Part shown: piece by piece, positions 1 through 11,165 of the stretch
Layout of the letters: the number at the start of each line of letters is the position of its first letter
Numbering within the stretch: position 1 is the first letter of the stretch
Source: Plazaster borealis
Lineage: Eukaryota > Echinodermata > Asteroidea > Forcipulatida > Labidiasteridae
Direction: 5' to 3'
Length of the DNA: 64,000 nucleotides
Assembly: GCA_021014325.1 (NCBI GenBank)
Contig: JAJGQC010000342.1
Location: forward strand, 31,025-95,024
Translations under genes and position numbers: made by a program
The notes under the pieces: model-generated
The model's database searches: none
What the model was told of the DNA's origin: nothing
The model's input: the letters and a program-made list of their open reading frames with translations, nothing else

Positions 1-142
1 AGCCCATAGCCCAAGTCCTCCACCCAGCCATATCATCCCATGCCAAGCGACCCCTACCATCACACCAGGAAGTTCAGTCAAACCAGCCCAGCCCAGCCCA
101 TTGGCTGACTTGACAGCCCAGCAACCCCCCAGCCCCTTGCCG
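1..142 (+). CDS. Partial Pro/Ser-rich exon cut by the left window edge
   Basis: Reading from base 2 gives 47 open codons without a stop, rich in Pro, Ser, Ala and Gln (for example SPSPPPS and QQPPSPLP). They run straight into a consensus splice donor, CCG followed by GTGAGT at 143-148, in phase 0. The other two forward frames contain stops. The composition fits a disordered linker of a larger protein, so the family cannot be named. The acceptor lies outside the window and I could not recognise a following exon on the plus strand. A chance open frame in C-rich DNA is the main alternative. Confidence 0.5.
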
Positions 143-354
143 GTGAGTCTCAGAACCCAGGTAACCCTCGGCCCTTAGCAATTTTACTCCCCAATCCAAG
201 CTCCAATTTTTCTAAGTCAGGCCATTCTAATATTCATCAGGTCAAAACCGTTAGATTTTTAAGAAAGCGGTAAGAGAGTGGCTACAAGGTACCAGGTTCA
301 AGCCCTACCCATTGTTACAAGAAATTTAAAAAGTTCCTTTTACTGGTAAAAAAG

Positions 355-435
355 GGGCCCACCTGGATTTGAACCCCAAGCTCACAGCTCCAGAATTCGG
401 GAGCTGTGAGCTAGCCCGCTGGGCCACATGGCCGC
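355..435 (-). repeat. tRNA-like SINE head or tRNA pseudogene
   Basis: On the minus strand a TGGCCCAGCGGGCTAG block resembles a pol III A box. It is followed about 45 bases later by the B-box-like GGTTCAAATCC. Between them lies a long self-complementary arm (CACAGCTCC ... GGAGCTGTG), as in Leu/Ser-type tRNAs with an extended variable arm. The arms do not form a clean tRNA cloverleaf, so a SINE head is more likely than a working tRNA gene. Confidence 0.5.
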
Positions 436-1050
436 TTGAAAAAATTTGCTTGGACGTTATTATATAAACCTTTGGATAGATAGGTAAAAAAATATAAAAA
501 TAATGAGATGCGCTCTATGACCTTAGCATGAGCCTGGGGAGGAAAAAATAATGAAGAAATGTTTGTTGGTGTTTGACCCAAAAAAGTTTATTTGTAGAAA
601 AAAACAACCCATTACATAATACAAGATGTGTTTAACGAGTAAATGTAAAGACTATTAAGACTACAAACCATAAGTTTAACATTTAAAATTTAAAATTAAA
701 TAATTTAAATAAATATTTTAAAATTTTAAAATACATAGGTATGTGTCCGTTATTTTTAGTATCATTTAAATTGGTCAACATGAATTACATGTCATAGTAG
801 TGATTTTTTTTAAAGCAAAATAAGATCCACATTGTCTCAAAATGAATTTACTTTTAACAGTTTTAATTTAGACTGTTTTAAACGTAGAAAAACACTCCTT
901 ATTTGCTGTAAAGCAGGTTAAAAATATTGCATTTCCTGATCAAGGAAGGGTAGAAGTCAGCGACTCCTTGAATTAACCTCATCAGCAGAGTTTAAAATTA
1001 ACTATTTTGCTTTATAACCCCTTTAAGACAACACAGTGCTTTATATCCAT
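436..1050. other. AT-rich non-coding DNA
   Basis: This stretch is AT-rich, with low-complexity ATTTAAAATTTAAA runs near 680-740. No splice-flanked open frame or repeat family is recognised. Confidence 0.5.
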
Positions 1051-1210
1051 TGGCGTAACCGGGGGGGGGGGGGGGGGGTAACCCCCGGGCATAACCTTTG
1101 CAAACCCAAAAGAAATTTTTAAAAATGTACGAAAGAATGGTTAAATACATATAACCCCCAAATTATGTCTTTTTCTCCCACTTGCCCCCCTCCAATACCT
1201 GGTTACGTCA
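1051..1210. repeat. Small inverted-repeat element with an internal poly-G tract
   Basis: The ends TGGCGTAACC (1051-1060) and GGTTACGTCA (1201-1210) are inverted with one mismatch. An 18-base G run follows directly inside the left end, and C-rich DNA precedes the right end. This looks like a non-autonomous DNA transposon of about 160 bp. No clear target duplication is visible. Confidence 0.45.
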
Positions 1211-3450
1211 CTGTTTATATCAGCTATTACACCTCAATATTCATAGCAATAATGTACCCCTAATATACATGTTTAAAATCTACCATAATAAATCATCTCT
1301 GAACACAAACATTTTATTAAATTCACTGCAACTGAGATAATGTTTTTTTTAATTTCCCCATCACAGTTTAAGTATTAAAACAATACGTTTCTGAAACGAG
1401 GCTGCTTTTTTTGCACGGTTTAATACGATCGCTTTTAAATTTTCCCACCAGTGGCGCCCGTTTATAAGAAACAAAAACACAGTATTTCGTTTCTCGACAT
1501 TTTATGAATTTGTAAGTGATAGGCCAATTTATCATTGCCCTTTACATTTAATTAAGTTAAACAAAATAAATTACTTTTTTTTCATAATTTATAATTATCA
1601 AATGACTTTCTAAATTGAAGCAAGTAATTCACACATTTAATTTGGTTAAGTCTTTTGTTAACAAAGCCAACGTTTCACATTCTTGTTAGTGATGCGCAAA
1701 AATAACCATGTAGATAGTACTGTGCAGTAAATTGCAACATTTAATTTTCAGAGACATTTCATGACTGACAGACAAAGTTATTTATAATAACTGCATTTAT
1801 TATAAGTATATTGATTATTTATTTATTTGTTGTTATCAATAGTAAAAGTTTGGGGTTATTTTTGTAGTTTGAACAAAATTCATTATAAACTCCTTCCTTG
1901 ATCCCCCAACTTTGTAATTTTGGGGTTAAATTATTTTCCCCCTCTTCTCCATATAATTACAAATTTTATGTGAATCAGTATTTTAAAAAAAATCTTATAA
2001 CTGTATGTATTTGTATTGTTATACTCATGTTACCTGTGGGATTTTGCAATATTTAATTGTCTGAATTATAAACAACAATAATAGTGACACATTACGGTGC
2101 ATTTTAACGGGTCTTGTGCACAAACAATGACGTACTCTTTGTATGATGATAATGTTGATATTGACCGCAATATCTTCAACGCGCGATGACTTTACGTCCG
2201 CCCGACTCCCATTCCAACCCGTCAGCAGCTGCCTCGTTTCAGTACTTGACGTAATTGATTTAATTGCCAACAATTTAAATCCAGAGTGTAGTGTGGTTCA
2301 GGTCTACGAACAATTACTTATAGAGCTACTTACTTATTCATGTTTTCCTACCGGTAGGTACAATAACACTAACATTTACACACAATAGTGCCCCCTACTG
2401 ATTTACCCACACTACCAGGCATGTCTGGTAAAGACCCTGGGGAGCTGGATGCAGAAGACCCCACCCTGGTTGGAAGAGAATGTCCAACCTCTGTGGGAGG
2501 ATCACCAGCTGGTGGATCAGGAGTTTGACTGACCATTGCTTGGGCCAAAAAAGTGGAATATGAGGAGGAACCTGCAATCCTCTTGCTCTATTTTTGGGGA
2601 GGCGAATATGAAAGAAAAAGTACATCGGCGCGTTAGTGCCGCCCATCACGTAGCAACGCAGGGGGGAGTTGGAGGAGGATGTGCCCCCCTCAGAAGTTCG
2701 AAATTTTGTAAAAAAGAATGCCCAATTCAAGCCATTTGGTGCACCATTTTTTGCGCTATGATATTGGTTATTATGTCTGAAAACAACTCCATTACAGGTT
2801 TGTATCAATATTATTTCTTCGTATTTAATGCACAGACGGCGTATGCCACACATTGTTGCAATAGTTTATTTATTTACCTCTTCTAAATCTGTAAACAAAT
2901 CAGCATTGCATCACTTGCATGGTGTTGTCAGAGATCTTGTACATTTTTAAACACATGCCTATTTTGAATGCGGCAATCAAAATTAGCAGTGATGATTCAT
3001 TGTCTCAAAGGTTTACGATAGATCAAGATGTCATTTGGTCAAGAAAAGTGAGATCACACATTTACTTCATTGGCTGGTCACTGTATGGAAACTCACCCAA
3101 CTGGTTATCATATTGCTTGGTTTAAAACCGATTGAACAATTGGGTAAAATCAGAGCTGTGTATTGAGAGAGGGTCTGAATAAAGGGACCACTTTTCTTTG
3201 GTCACACGGTTGCTGGACGCCATTTTTCGATCCAAATGCAACACAACCCAATAGGCAGACTGGTCTGGCACCTTGTATTCGCCAATGCATTCTCTTGGAC
3301 ACAAAATGGCTTCTAATTTCTCAATTTACGTCTCCGGGTAAACCAATACTGAATTTACAGTTTGTGAACTACATGTAACCGTTAACTGCCAACTCCCAGC
3401 ACAAGCATTTGCCCTGCACCCAATCTTATTACAACCTGGGCTGGTAAAAT
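1211..3450. other. Non-coding DNA without recognised genes
   Basis: The first part is AT-rich. From about 2400 to 2890 the DNA is more GC-rich and may be an old repeat relic. Open frames here overlap on both strands, are short, and lack splice signals or recognisable domains. Confidence 0.4.
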
Positions 3451-3476
3451 ACTACATTTCATGTTAAGAATCTTAC

Positions 3477-4191
3477 CATGAAAGTCCCCTGTAGAACTGC
3501 TATGAGGCTACTATTGAAGAGGCTCAATCTTTCAAGTCTGGAACTCCCAGAGAACAGTAAGGTTGTTGGTGTCAGTAAGCCCAATTCATTGTTATCAAGA
3601 CGAATCTCAACAAGGTTGGTTAAGTTTCCTTGTTGCAGAGCATCTAAATTGTTGCAAGGCATCTCTGTGTAATTCTTCTTGAGGGCGCCATTTAAACTCA
3701 ACAATCGCAGTTTCTCGGAAACGTCTCTAAACGTTTCTTCTTCGCTGAGGGTTATGTTATTGGTGTCCAGGATTAGCTCCTCCAATGCTGGGAACTTATT
3801 GCAGGTGAACCAGCGTGGCTGAATTTCTACAATGGTGTTATTAGTGAGGTCTAATGTTCTGAGGTTAGGGAGGGTGTTTCTCAGGGTTGGATGCTTGTCC
3901 TAAGATGTCTTGTGTTTGAGCCTGATACCCTGAGGGATGTAGTGTTTGATGGAATCAATCTCAGCAGAGACTTACTCCACTTGCTGCATGTCAGACTGGT
4001 TATCCTGAGCAGCTGCAATAGTCTATTGATACAGCAAACGCACAAGGCAAGTCCTGGTCAGCGTTAGGCGTGTCTTGGGCGACACTGGACACCACAGACA
4101 AGGCGAGGACGATAACGGTAAAGAGGAAGGCAGTGTCTAAACCAGAATGTGCCATACTGTGCCTCTTAATCTCACTTCTTCTCTTGGTCAA
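3477..4191 (-). pseudogene. N-terminal part of a leucine-rich-repeat receptor-like gene, frame-broken
   Basis: The minus strand from about 4155 encodes a start (MAHSG) and a hydrophobic signal peptide (FLFTVIVLALSVVSS). A Cys-containing LRR N-cap follows (PCAFAVSIDYCSCSG). Further on come several leucine-rich repeats with LxxLxLxxN spacing (LRTLDLTNNTI, LEELILDTNNI, LVEIRLDNNEL, LERLSLFNSSL). The exon ends at CATG followed by GTAAGA, a good donor. The LRR frame is interrupted near 4005 and near 3900, where the repeat continues in another frame. An upstream in-frame Met at 4191 is possible, but the one at 4155 sits right before the signal sequence. The family could be Toll-like or another LRR receptor; the diagnostic C-terminal domains are absent. 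Either it is a decayed copy or the sequence carries indel errors. Confidence 0.65.
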
Positions 4192-5344
4192 GTGTGATTA
4201 CCAGCAAACCTTACTCCAGACCACTTCTAATTTGTTGTTCACTTCAAATAACTTCTCGTCTTCTTTGATGATGAGATTCCAATACATGTAGTGCACATGC
4301 CTACAGAGTAAAACAAACAAAAACATAATAATTATAATAAATCACACAAATACAAATCCTTTTTTGATTCAATTCCACTCCACCATTAACTGTTTATTTT
4401 TTACTTCAGAGTAAAATGAATCCATACCACTTTTGGATTGACTCCTATAAGCAACTTGATGTTACACAAGCAAACATTCTCCACTCAAAATTAAAGTTAA
4501 AGGCCAAGACACTGAGGTATAAACAGCTTGTAACAAGCCTTACATGCATACTGTAAACATGTGTTCACACTTTCAGGCAACCCTTTTATTAAAAAGTGAA
4601 AATACCAGAAAATAGTACTCTTGATTCTTCAACCGACATGTCCACCTACAGTACTGCATCAAGCAAAACTACCACCTACTACCACCTATCACATGGGCAT
4701 TTAATGATCAATCGGAACAGTAATAATCATTAATTGCATTTAATTGAGCATATTGTGTCAAGCAGCAGTGCACCGGTGCGGGGATCGATTCTACCCCCCC
4801 CCCCCCCACACCTGTACAGCAGCATTCCAAGCCGTAGGTAGAATCTTCTAGAGAAACATTTTCCCTTGATAGGATTTTCTATCCCGCTAAAAAAGTCCTC
4901 TAAAATCAGAATTTGTTCCTTAATGTTTCAAAGACACTTTCCAAGTTTGAAGTACTTTCGGATTTTATGCTCTTTGCATAAAAATACTGACTTTTAGACC
5001 ACGTATAAATGCCAAATCACTTAAAATAGAATAACAATGGTTTTGGTTAAAGTACGTGTATATTTTTGGTAATTTCACAGAAATGGTCAGGAAAAATTTG
5101 ACAGACTGAAAAATCTATAGTGGAATTGTTAACAAGGAAGTTCATTCAACTCATCAGACACCTGCACTTTATTTAGTGACACACACTGACAGGTGTCTGA
5201 GGCAAGCACTGCTGTAAGAAAGAAACACAGCATAAAGGTCCTAAACTAAGCTCAAAACATTTGTTGCCACTTAATATTAGGCTGTGGGATGGAATGGTTC
5301 CAGGTGTTGTTTATTGCCAATAATAACTGCATTAGGTGATTAAT
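4192..5344. other. Non-coding DNA upstream of the LRR relic
   Basis: No coding signal is seen. A short C run lies at about 4794-4807. CAGACACCTG and CAGGTGTCTG near 5157-5203 form an inverted pair about 30 bases apart. Confidence 0.4.
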
Positions 5345-5449
5345 TAGCTCCATAAATAGTGCAAATCAATTATGCTGGTCTCCTCCTTCCGACCAGAGGT
5401 AGTCCAGCAGTGGAGGTAGTCCAGCGTATTGGCACTATTTATGGGGCTA
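5345..5449. mobile_element. Miniature Mutator-like foldback element (105 bp)
   Basis: The ends TAGCTCCATAAATAGTGC and GCACTATTTATGGGGCTA are inverted copies and match the ends of the 7501-8230 element. The flanks GTGATTAAT (5336-5344) and GTGATTATT (5450-5458) agree at 8 of 9 positions, which fits the 9-bp target duplication typical of Mutator-like transposons. There is no coding capacity. Confidence 0.65.
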
Positions 5450-7030
5450 GTGATTATTGAGTCAATCCACTAGCCTTAGACAAATAACAATGGGGGGCTA
5501 GTATTATTAAATTTGTAAGGTCAGGCTATTGCAGTAATATTAAAAATGTTAGACCTACAATGAGCGTAATTGTCAAACTCTCAACAAAATACACACGGCT
5601 GACACAAAGTCCCGTGACTTGTATTGGTCGACCCACTACTACTCTCATCATTACAAAAACTATTTTGTGCGCGCATCCATCGCGTGAAACCACACATTGG
5701 AATCCGGACCGTGATTTGCTTTCAAAATGCTTTTTGTTTAAGGAGTATAAAGGCGAGTAGTTTTACCAAACAGCAATATAAACACCTTAAAACTGTCTTA
5801 AGGATCTAAAGAACCAGGAACTTGTATGATATGTTTTATATATGGATCGTTTGCAACTTCAAAGGCACTCTATTAAAGCAGTATCGACTTTCAGCATACC
5901 ATGCCAGCTCACCGTCCATTGGAAAAGCGTTAGAGGTCATGACCTTGCATGACTGTATCAGATTTACAAAGGCGGGTGTTTTTTTAATACACATTGATAC
6001 AAAAGTATATAGTAAGATAAAGGTTTTCTTCTAATTTTTCTGACCGAGCTGAAGCTAGCACAGTATTGGGCCCGAAATAGCCAGCCGCGTATTCCCGAAA
6101 AAGCCAGCCGCGTATTCAGAAAATAGAACACATACAGTACAGGGAGGTGTCTCATTTTGCTCGATTCAGAACGTGAATCCGTTATTTTAATCAAACGTAT
6201 TCTGAAATATAAGCCATAACATACCAATTTTTACTTGATAATATGACAATTTAGTGTCTATAAATGATTGTAAAGCAAAAAGCAAAGAAGAATTAATTAC
6301 AAATATGTAAAACAAATGAGCCGCAAAAAACAATGTCATGCTTGTGATCTTGTGTTGAATGACTGACTGATTGATACTTTTGATAATCTGATCATGTAGC
6401 AGAACCCTCTGGCCTAGGGAGTATAGTCTCTTAATACTTATTCTTCATCCATGCTTGTGTTCTAATTACTAGATTAAATTAAACGTACATAATCAAGGCC
6501 AAATATAAAAGGCAAGATACTTCCTAGTCAGAATCCCATTCATAATGCTCATTATAATACACCTAAAACCCCTGCAGTATGTCATTCAAAATAAAACCAT
6601 TCTTACTATAATTGTTTATAAAACAAATTGTCTTAGTAGGGGGAAGGGGTTCTCATCTCCTGTGGATACTTGCCTAAGTTGTTTCCTTATTTATGTATAA
6701 TTTGTTTATAAGCCTATGAATTTGGTTTTTAATTTATTTATCAATTAAATAATTAGCTTATTTGTTCATTTCATGGTGTAAACAATTGCCTTTTTAATCA
6801 TTATTTTGAATTTGTTAATTGTTTTTACAGGATCAAAGAGCCCCAAAAAACCTTATTCTATTGAAGATGTTTACAAATTCCCAATGACGTTTTTGTGTCT
6901 AGATTATTATTTAATGTGTGTTGCAACAGAACAATGGTTTACCATGATAATAATTTTTGTTTATAAAATTGTAATAAAATTCAAAATTCAAATTCATTCA
7001 ATGATAGAGGGTTTTCTGTGAACTTTTGTG
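5450..7030. other. Non-coding, AT-rich DNA
   Basis: No supported gene is present. A 26-bp unit containing AGCCAGCCGCGTATTC is duplicated near 6075-6120. Confidence 0.4.
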
Positions 7031-7034
7031 AATA

Positions 7035-7410
7035 ATGTGAATAATGTACCCTGAAAACTTTAACATTTTAAAACAATTTCCATTTGCACACTGTGGATCC
7101 AACCACATTTTGGCTGTAAGACAAATGAACTGCAATTGAGAGTAACAGTTATTTTACACAACAAACTATCTAACACCATGAGGCAAAAACTTTAACAAAA
7201 AGTCTCAATGCGGATGGCCGGACAGAAGCTGTTTAATTTCCAGAGGGTAATAATGTACCCTGAAAACTTTAACATATTTAAACAATAGAAAAACTTGACC
7301 ACAATTTCCATTTTCACCTAGTGAATCTATTCACACACAAAAAATTACATATCACAACAAATTATCTAAGGCAAAAACTTTGACAAAAAGTCTCAATGCG
7401 GACGGACGAA
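7035..7410 (+). repeat. Imperfect tandem duplication of about 200 bp
   Basis: Two copies share AATGTACCCTGAAAACTTTA (near 7043 and 7252), the ACAATTTCCATTT block, and CAAAAAGTCTCAATGCGGA (near 7197 and 7386). The second copy runs into a GGAC-rich simple repeat with an internal hairpin (7395-7475). Confidence 0.6.
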
Positions 7411-7475
7411 CGGACGGACCATAGAAAAGAACCAGAGCAGAGGTAGGTCCTTTCTCTATGGACGGACGGACGGAC
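7395..7475. repeat. GGAC-rich simple repeat with inverted core
   Basis: ACGGACGGACCATAGA and its reverse complement TCTATGGACGGACGGACGG face each other around a short spacer. This is compatible with a small hairpin element. Confidence 0.5.
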
Positions 7476-7500
7476 AAAATCGGTATTACAGGCTCGCATA

Positions 7501-8230
7501 TAGCCCCATTAATAGTGCCAAATTCTCTGGACTTCCTCCGATCCTTGGCCCTACGCCCACGTACCTCCAGGAGGTGACATTTGTTTTCGAAAAGAAACTC
7601 ACGTTTTTATGCGGAGATTTTTTCCCCAGTTGTCACTTATTGTAGCTCATTTGTGGACAGCACATTAATTCGAAATAGAGCTTGCTCTTTTTGGTGTAAT
7701 TTATGAAGAAAATCGGCGGCGTTACTGACACGGTTTGACTGCCCGGCATCCGCGATTTTGCTAATGCGCTATGGTCTTGGTGCAAGACGTTTCTCGTTTA
7801 CCTTCTACGCACAGCGCGGCCGACGACCCGCTCATTCAACTCGCGCGCGGGGGGCGGTTCGTGGGCTAAAGTCAGGTGTTCGTGGCGCGCGCTATTGGCG
7901 AGTTGAATGAGCGGGTCGTCGGCCGCGCTGTGCGTAGAAGGTAAACGAGAAACGTCTTGCACCAAGACCATAGCGCGTAAAATCGCGGATGCCGGGCAGT
8001 CAAACCGTGTGTAACGCCGCCGATTTTCTTCATAAATTACACCAAAAGAGCAAGCTCTATTTCAATTGTGCTGTCCACAAATGAGCTACAATAAGTGACA
8101 ACTGGGGAAAAAATCTCGGCATAAAAACGTGAGTTTCTTTTCGAAAACAAATGTCACCTCCTGGAGGTACGTGGGCGTAGGGCCAAGGATCGGAGGAAGT
8201 CCAGAGAATTTGGCACTATTAATGGGGCTA
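7501..8230. mobile_element. Non-autonomous Mutator-like foldback element
   Basis: The left arm (7501-7843) and right arm (7898-8230) are near-perfect inverted copies of about 335-340 bp around a 54-bp spacer. The element starts TAGCCCCATTAATAGTGCC and ends with the reverse complement. It is flanked by a perfect 9-bp direct duplication, GCTCGCATA at 7492-7500 and 8231-8239. Very long terminal inverted repeats together with a 9-bp target duplication are hallmarks of Mutator-like elements. No transposase is encoded, so it would need an enzyme supplied in trans. The high identity of the arms suggests a recent insertion or gene conversion between arms. Confidence 0.85.
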
Positions 8231-8820
8231 GCTCGCATACTGCTACAGCAGCTCGCCAAAAAGTGATGGCTGGATACCGACATTTTTCCCTACAATCTGT
8301 GGAAACAACCAAAACGACTTATACACTATATTGAAACTGAGACTGAGACCACTGAGAGTATAGCTAGCCGAGTGGTAACCACTTGATAATGAACATGCAG
8401 AGCTGCAAATGGGATTCTTACCTGTTTTGCGAGCGATTCTTGGCAGTACATGTACGATTACGAAATTATTGTTGGGTTGGTTATGATTCGTGAAACGGTA
8501 GATGCAAGTCTACCAGTACCAAGACTTGACGTAACGTCCCAGCGAAACTCATTCATCTTTAGACAACATATATTGCGTGGGCACAACTATAGAATGCAGG
8601 TACACTTCGAAGCTATGACTGCGCCTCCGCGGAGACGGAGTCGCGGTCACGTTCATACGTACATACACAGTAGGGCCTAGCCTCCCTACGTACCGGAGTC
8701 GAGGTCGCGCTCTGTTGCTTAATTATAAATATTTGGCAACCTATGGGGCACTCTGAAAGATGCACAACAGCGCCCTCATTAGGCTCGAAAATGCACAACT
8801 GTGCTGTCAATTTATTTTAA

Positions 8821-9380
8821 TCATTTCAAGAAGGGAAATAAAGCCCGAATTCCATATAAATAATATTAATATTGCCGTAATACATGACCCCATTAGAGGA
8901 TCATTTCAAGAAGGGAAATAAAGCCCGAATTCCATATAATAATATTAATATTGCCGTAATACATGACCCCATTAGAGGATCATTTCAAGAAGGGAAATAA
9001 AGCCCGAATTCCATATAAATCATATTAATATTGCCGTAATACATGACCCCATTAGAGGATCATTTCAAGAAGGGAAAGAAAGCCCGAATTCCATGTAAAT
9101 AATATTAATATTGCCGTAATACATGACCCCATTAGAGGATCATTTCAAGAAGGGAAAGAAAGCCCGAATTCCATGTAAATAATATTAATATTGCCGTAAT
9201 ACATGACCCCATTAGAGGATCATTTCAAGAAGGGAAAGAAAGCCCGAATTCCATGTAAATAATATTAATATTGCCGTAATACATGACCCCATTAGAGGAT
9301 CATTTCAAGAAGGGAAAGAAAGCCCGAATTCCATTAATATGAATATTATTGCCGTTATGCATGACCCCATTAGAGGATCA
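8821..9380 (+). repeat. Minisatellite, 79-80 bp unit, 7 copies
   Basis: Units begin TCATTTCAAGAAGGGAAA at 8821, 8901, 8980, 9060, 9140, 9220 and 9300; a partial eighth starts at 9378. Copies differ at only a few positions (for example AAATAAAG and AAAGAAAG versions occupy separate blocks), which shows local homogenisation. Each unit contains AATATTAATATT. Confidence 0.95.
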
Positions 9381-9384
9381 TTTC

Positions 9385-10150
9385 ACCCGTCTTCACGATC
9401 GCATCATGCCCTCACGCACTGCACCGGCTAGTACGTCTTCTTAAAAACGCCCTCTATCGGTCATTGCCCACACCACGTCTCCGCGCCTCCGCGCCTCCGC
9501 GCCTCCAGCTTCCCCGTCTTTCACTAATGCCCTCACGCACTGCACCGGTATGCACGTCTTCCTAAAAACGCCCTCTATCGGCCATTGCCCACACCACGTC
9601 TCCGCGCCTCCGCGCCTCCGCGCCTCCGCGCCTCCAGCTTCCCCGTCTTCACGATCGCATCATGCCCTCTCACGCGCTGCACCGGCTAGTACGTCTTCTT
9701 AAAAACGCCCTCTATCGGTCATTGCCCACACCACGTCTCCGCGCCCCCGCGCCTCCAGCTTCCCCGTCTTCACGATCGCATCATGCCCTCTCACGCGCTG
9801 CACCGGCTAGTACGTCTTCCTAAAAACGCCCTCTATCGGTCATTGCCCACACCACGTCTCCGCGCCTCCGCGCCTCCGCGCCTCCAGCTCCCCCGTCTTT
9901 CACTAATGCCCTCACGCACTGCACCGGTATGCACGTCTTCCTAAAAACGCCCTCTATCGGCCATTGCCCACACCACGTCTCCGCGCCTCCGCGCCTCCGC
10001 GCCTCCGCGCCTCCGCGCCTCCGCGCCTCCGCGCCTCCGCGCCTCCGCGCCTCCAGCTTCCCCTGTCTTCACGATCGCATCATGCCCTCACGCGCTGCAC
10101 CGGCACGCACGTCTTCCTAAAAACGCCCTCCATCGGCCATTGCCCACACC
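9385..10150 (+). repeat. Minisatellite, about 125 bp unit, with a variable 8-bp core repeat inside
   Basis: About six units carry CATCATGCCCTC or CACTAATGCCCTC, GCACCGG, AAAACGCCCTCTATCGG and CACACCACGTCTCCGCGCC. Inside each unit the 8-mer CGCGCCTC is repeated a different number of times, from about 2 up to about 9 in the last full unit (9980-10050). It is a tandem repeat nested within a tandem repeat. Confidence 0.9.
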
Positions 10151-11004
10151 TTCCATACACGTCACACTTTGACTCCCTACGCCCCTAACATTTTATCAGT
10201 TGTATCAGTCGCACAAAATACATTCATACACTTTACTACTATTCTAACGACGTGACCGCGACTCCGTCTCCGCGGAGGCGCAGTGGGAGCTCCGAGTGTA
10301 CCTGTATTCTATAGTTACTCCATTGCGTGTATTCCATCAAAAAACATAAACTACAACGATTTAGTCGATACATTTTGTGAAGAATTAACCCTTGCACTTC
10401 TTCTCCAGACTACCTGCAACGCAATGTATACAGTCAGTAGTTCGCACGTGTATTTGTGGGTCAAAGGTTAGGTTAGGTTGTCAATTTTGCACGCAAAACT
10501 TATGAGGGCGGGCTGTACTTTTGACGGTCAGTTTTTCTGCAATTCTGTCGTCTGCTTTTGATGATGAAAAGTTGCGTACAAGCAATGCACAATCTATCTA
10601 TTATGGTAGACCAATTAAAAAGTTATGACTTTAAATACAATCTTCGTTGCTGAAAAACTTAATATTTCCATACTTTTCGCTAACAAACAAAATTTCAATT
10701 TAGAAAAAAATAAAATAATTTTAAATAAATTCTGATACTTGTTGGGCGATCTTGGAAGCAGCGTGTCACAAAAAACGTCATCAAGTGTATTTATTCATCA
10801 ACCTGTCAGTTTCATAAATATTCTGTTTGGCTCTTTTCGGTCCGACGTTTCAACCTGGTTTTCAATCTCGCACTACATGTTGCGAGAATATCCTTTTGAG
10901 ATTGGTCATCAGACATTTATGGCGCATGGGGATCGTTATGGATCAGAAAGGTAGGCTATTTCTAAACTGTGTCTGTGGATTTTGAATGGAAAAAAACCCA
11001 AACT

Positions 11005-11165
11005 GGATCATACGAAAGCGTATTAAAGACAGGGCTGATATGGCCGCCCGGGTAGGCGCTCAGGCGATAGTCATTCGCCCAGCCAACAGTAATCGGGGAA
11101 AATTGTTCTGCCATGACCCGATTTTAATTGATTTTAATTGAACACGCTTTCGTATGGATCCTTTC
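11005..11165. repeat. Inverted pair at the right end of repeat copy A
   Basis: GGATCATACGAAAGCGT near 11007 and ACGCTTTCGTATGGATCC near 11145 are inverted copies about 130 bases apart. This may be a small foldback element at the boundary of repeat copy A. Confidence 0.5.

Larger units (their letters stand above)
8580..10321. mobile_element. DNA-transposon-like insertion with 8-bp target duplication, carrying two minisatellites
   Basis: The flanks are direct copies of ATTGCGTG (8572-8579 and 10322-10329). Copy B at 29160-29167 holds a single ATTGCGTG, so it is the empty site. Terminal inverted repeats of about 70 bp pair 8580-8652 with 10249-10321; shared pieces are AACTATAGAAT, CAGGTACAC and CGCCTCCGCGGAGACGGAG. 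The 8-bp duplication fits hAT-like transposases, but the family is not proven. The interior has no coding sequence and consists mainly of two tandem arrays (8821-9380 and 9385-10150). Confidence 0.8.
8256..11035 (+). repeat. Repeat copy A, interrupted by a nested 1.74 kb element
   Basis: 8256-8579 joined to 10330-11035 is colinear with 28907-29880. Shared blocks include AAGTGATGGCTGGATACCGA, GCGAAACTCATTCATCTTTA and GTTTCAACCTGGTTTTCAAT. Copy B is continuous, so copy A was split by the insertion at 8580-10321. I could not assign the repeat to a family. No long open frame spans it. Confidence 0.8.

Noticed and set aside
2395..2886. Overlapping open frames of 152 and 116 codons
   Set aside because: They overlap on opposite strands and show no domain, no splice junctions and no codon pattern; probably an old repeat.
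8821..9380. Possible CRISPR-like array
   Set aside because: Units are contiguous, with no unique spacers between repeats, and the context is eukaryotic.
9929..10188. RASAPPRL-repeat open frames
   Set aside because: They come from the CGCGCCTC core repeat.
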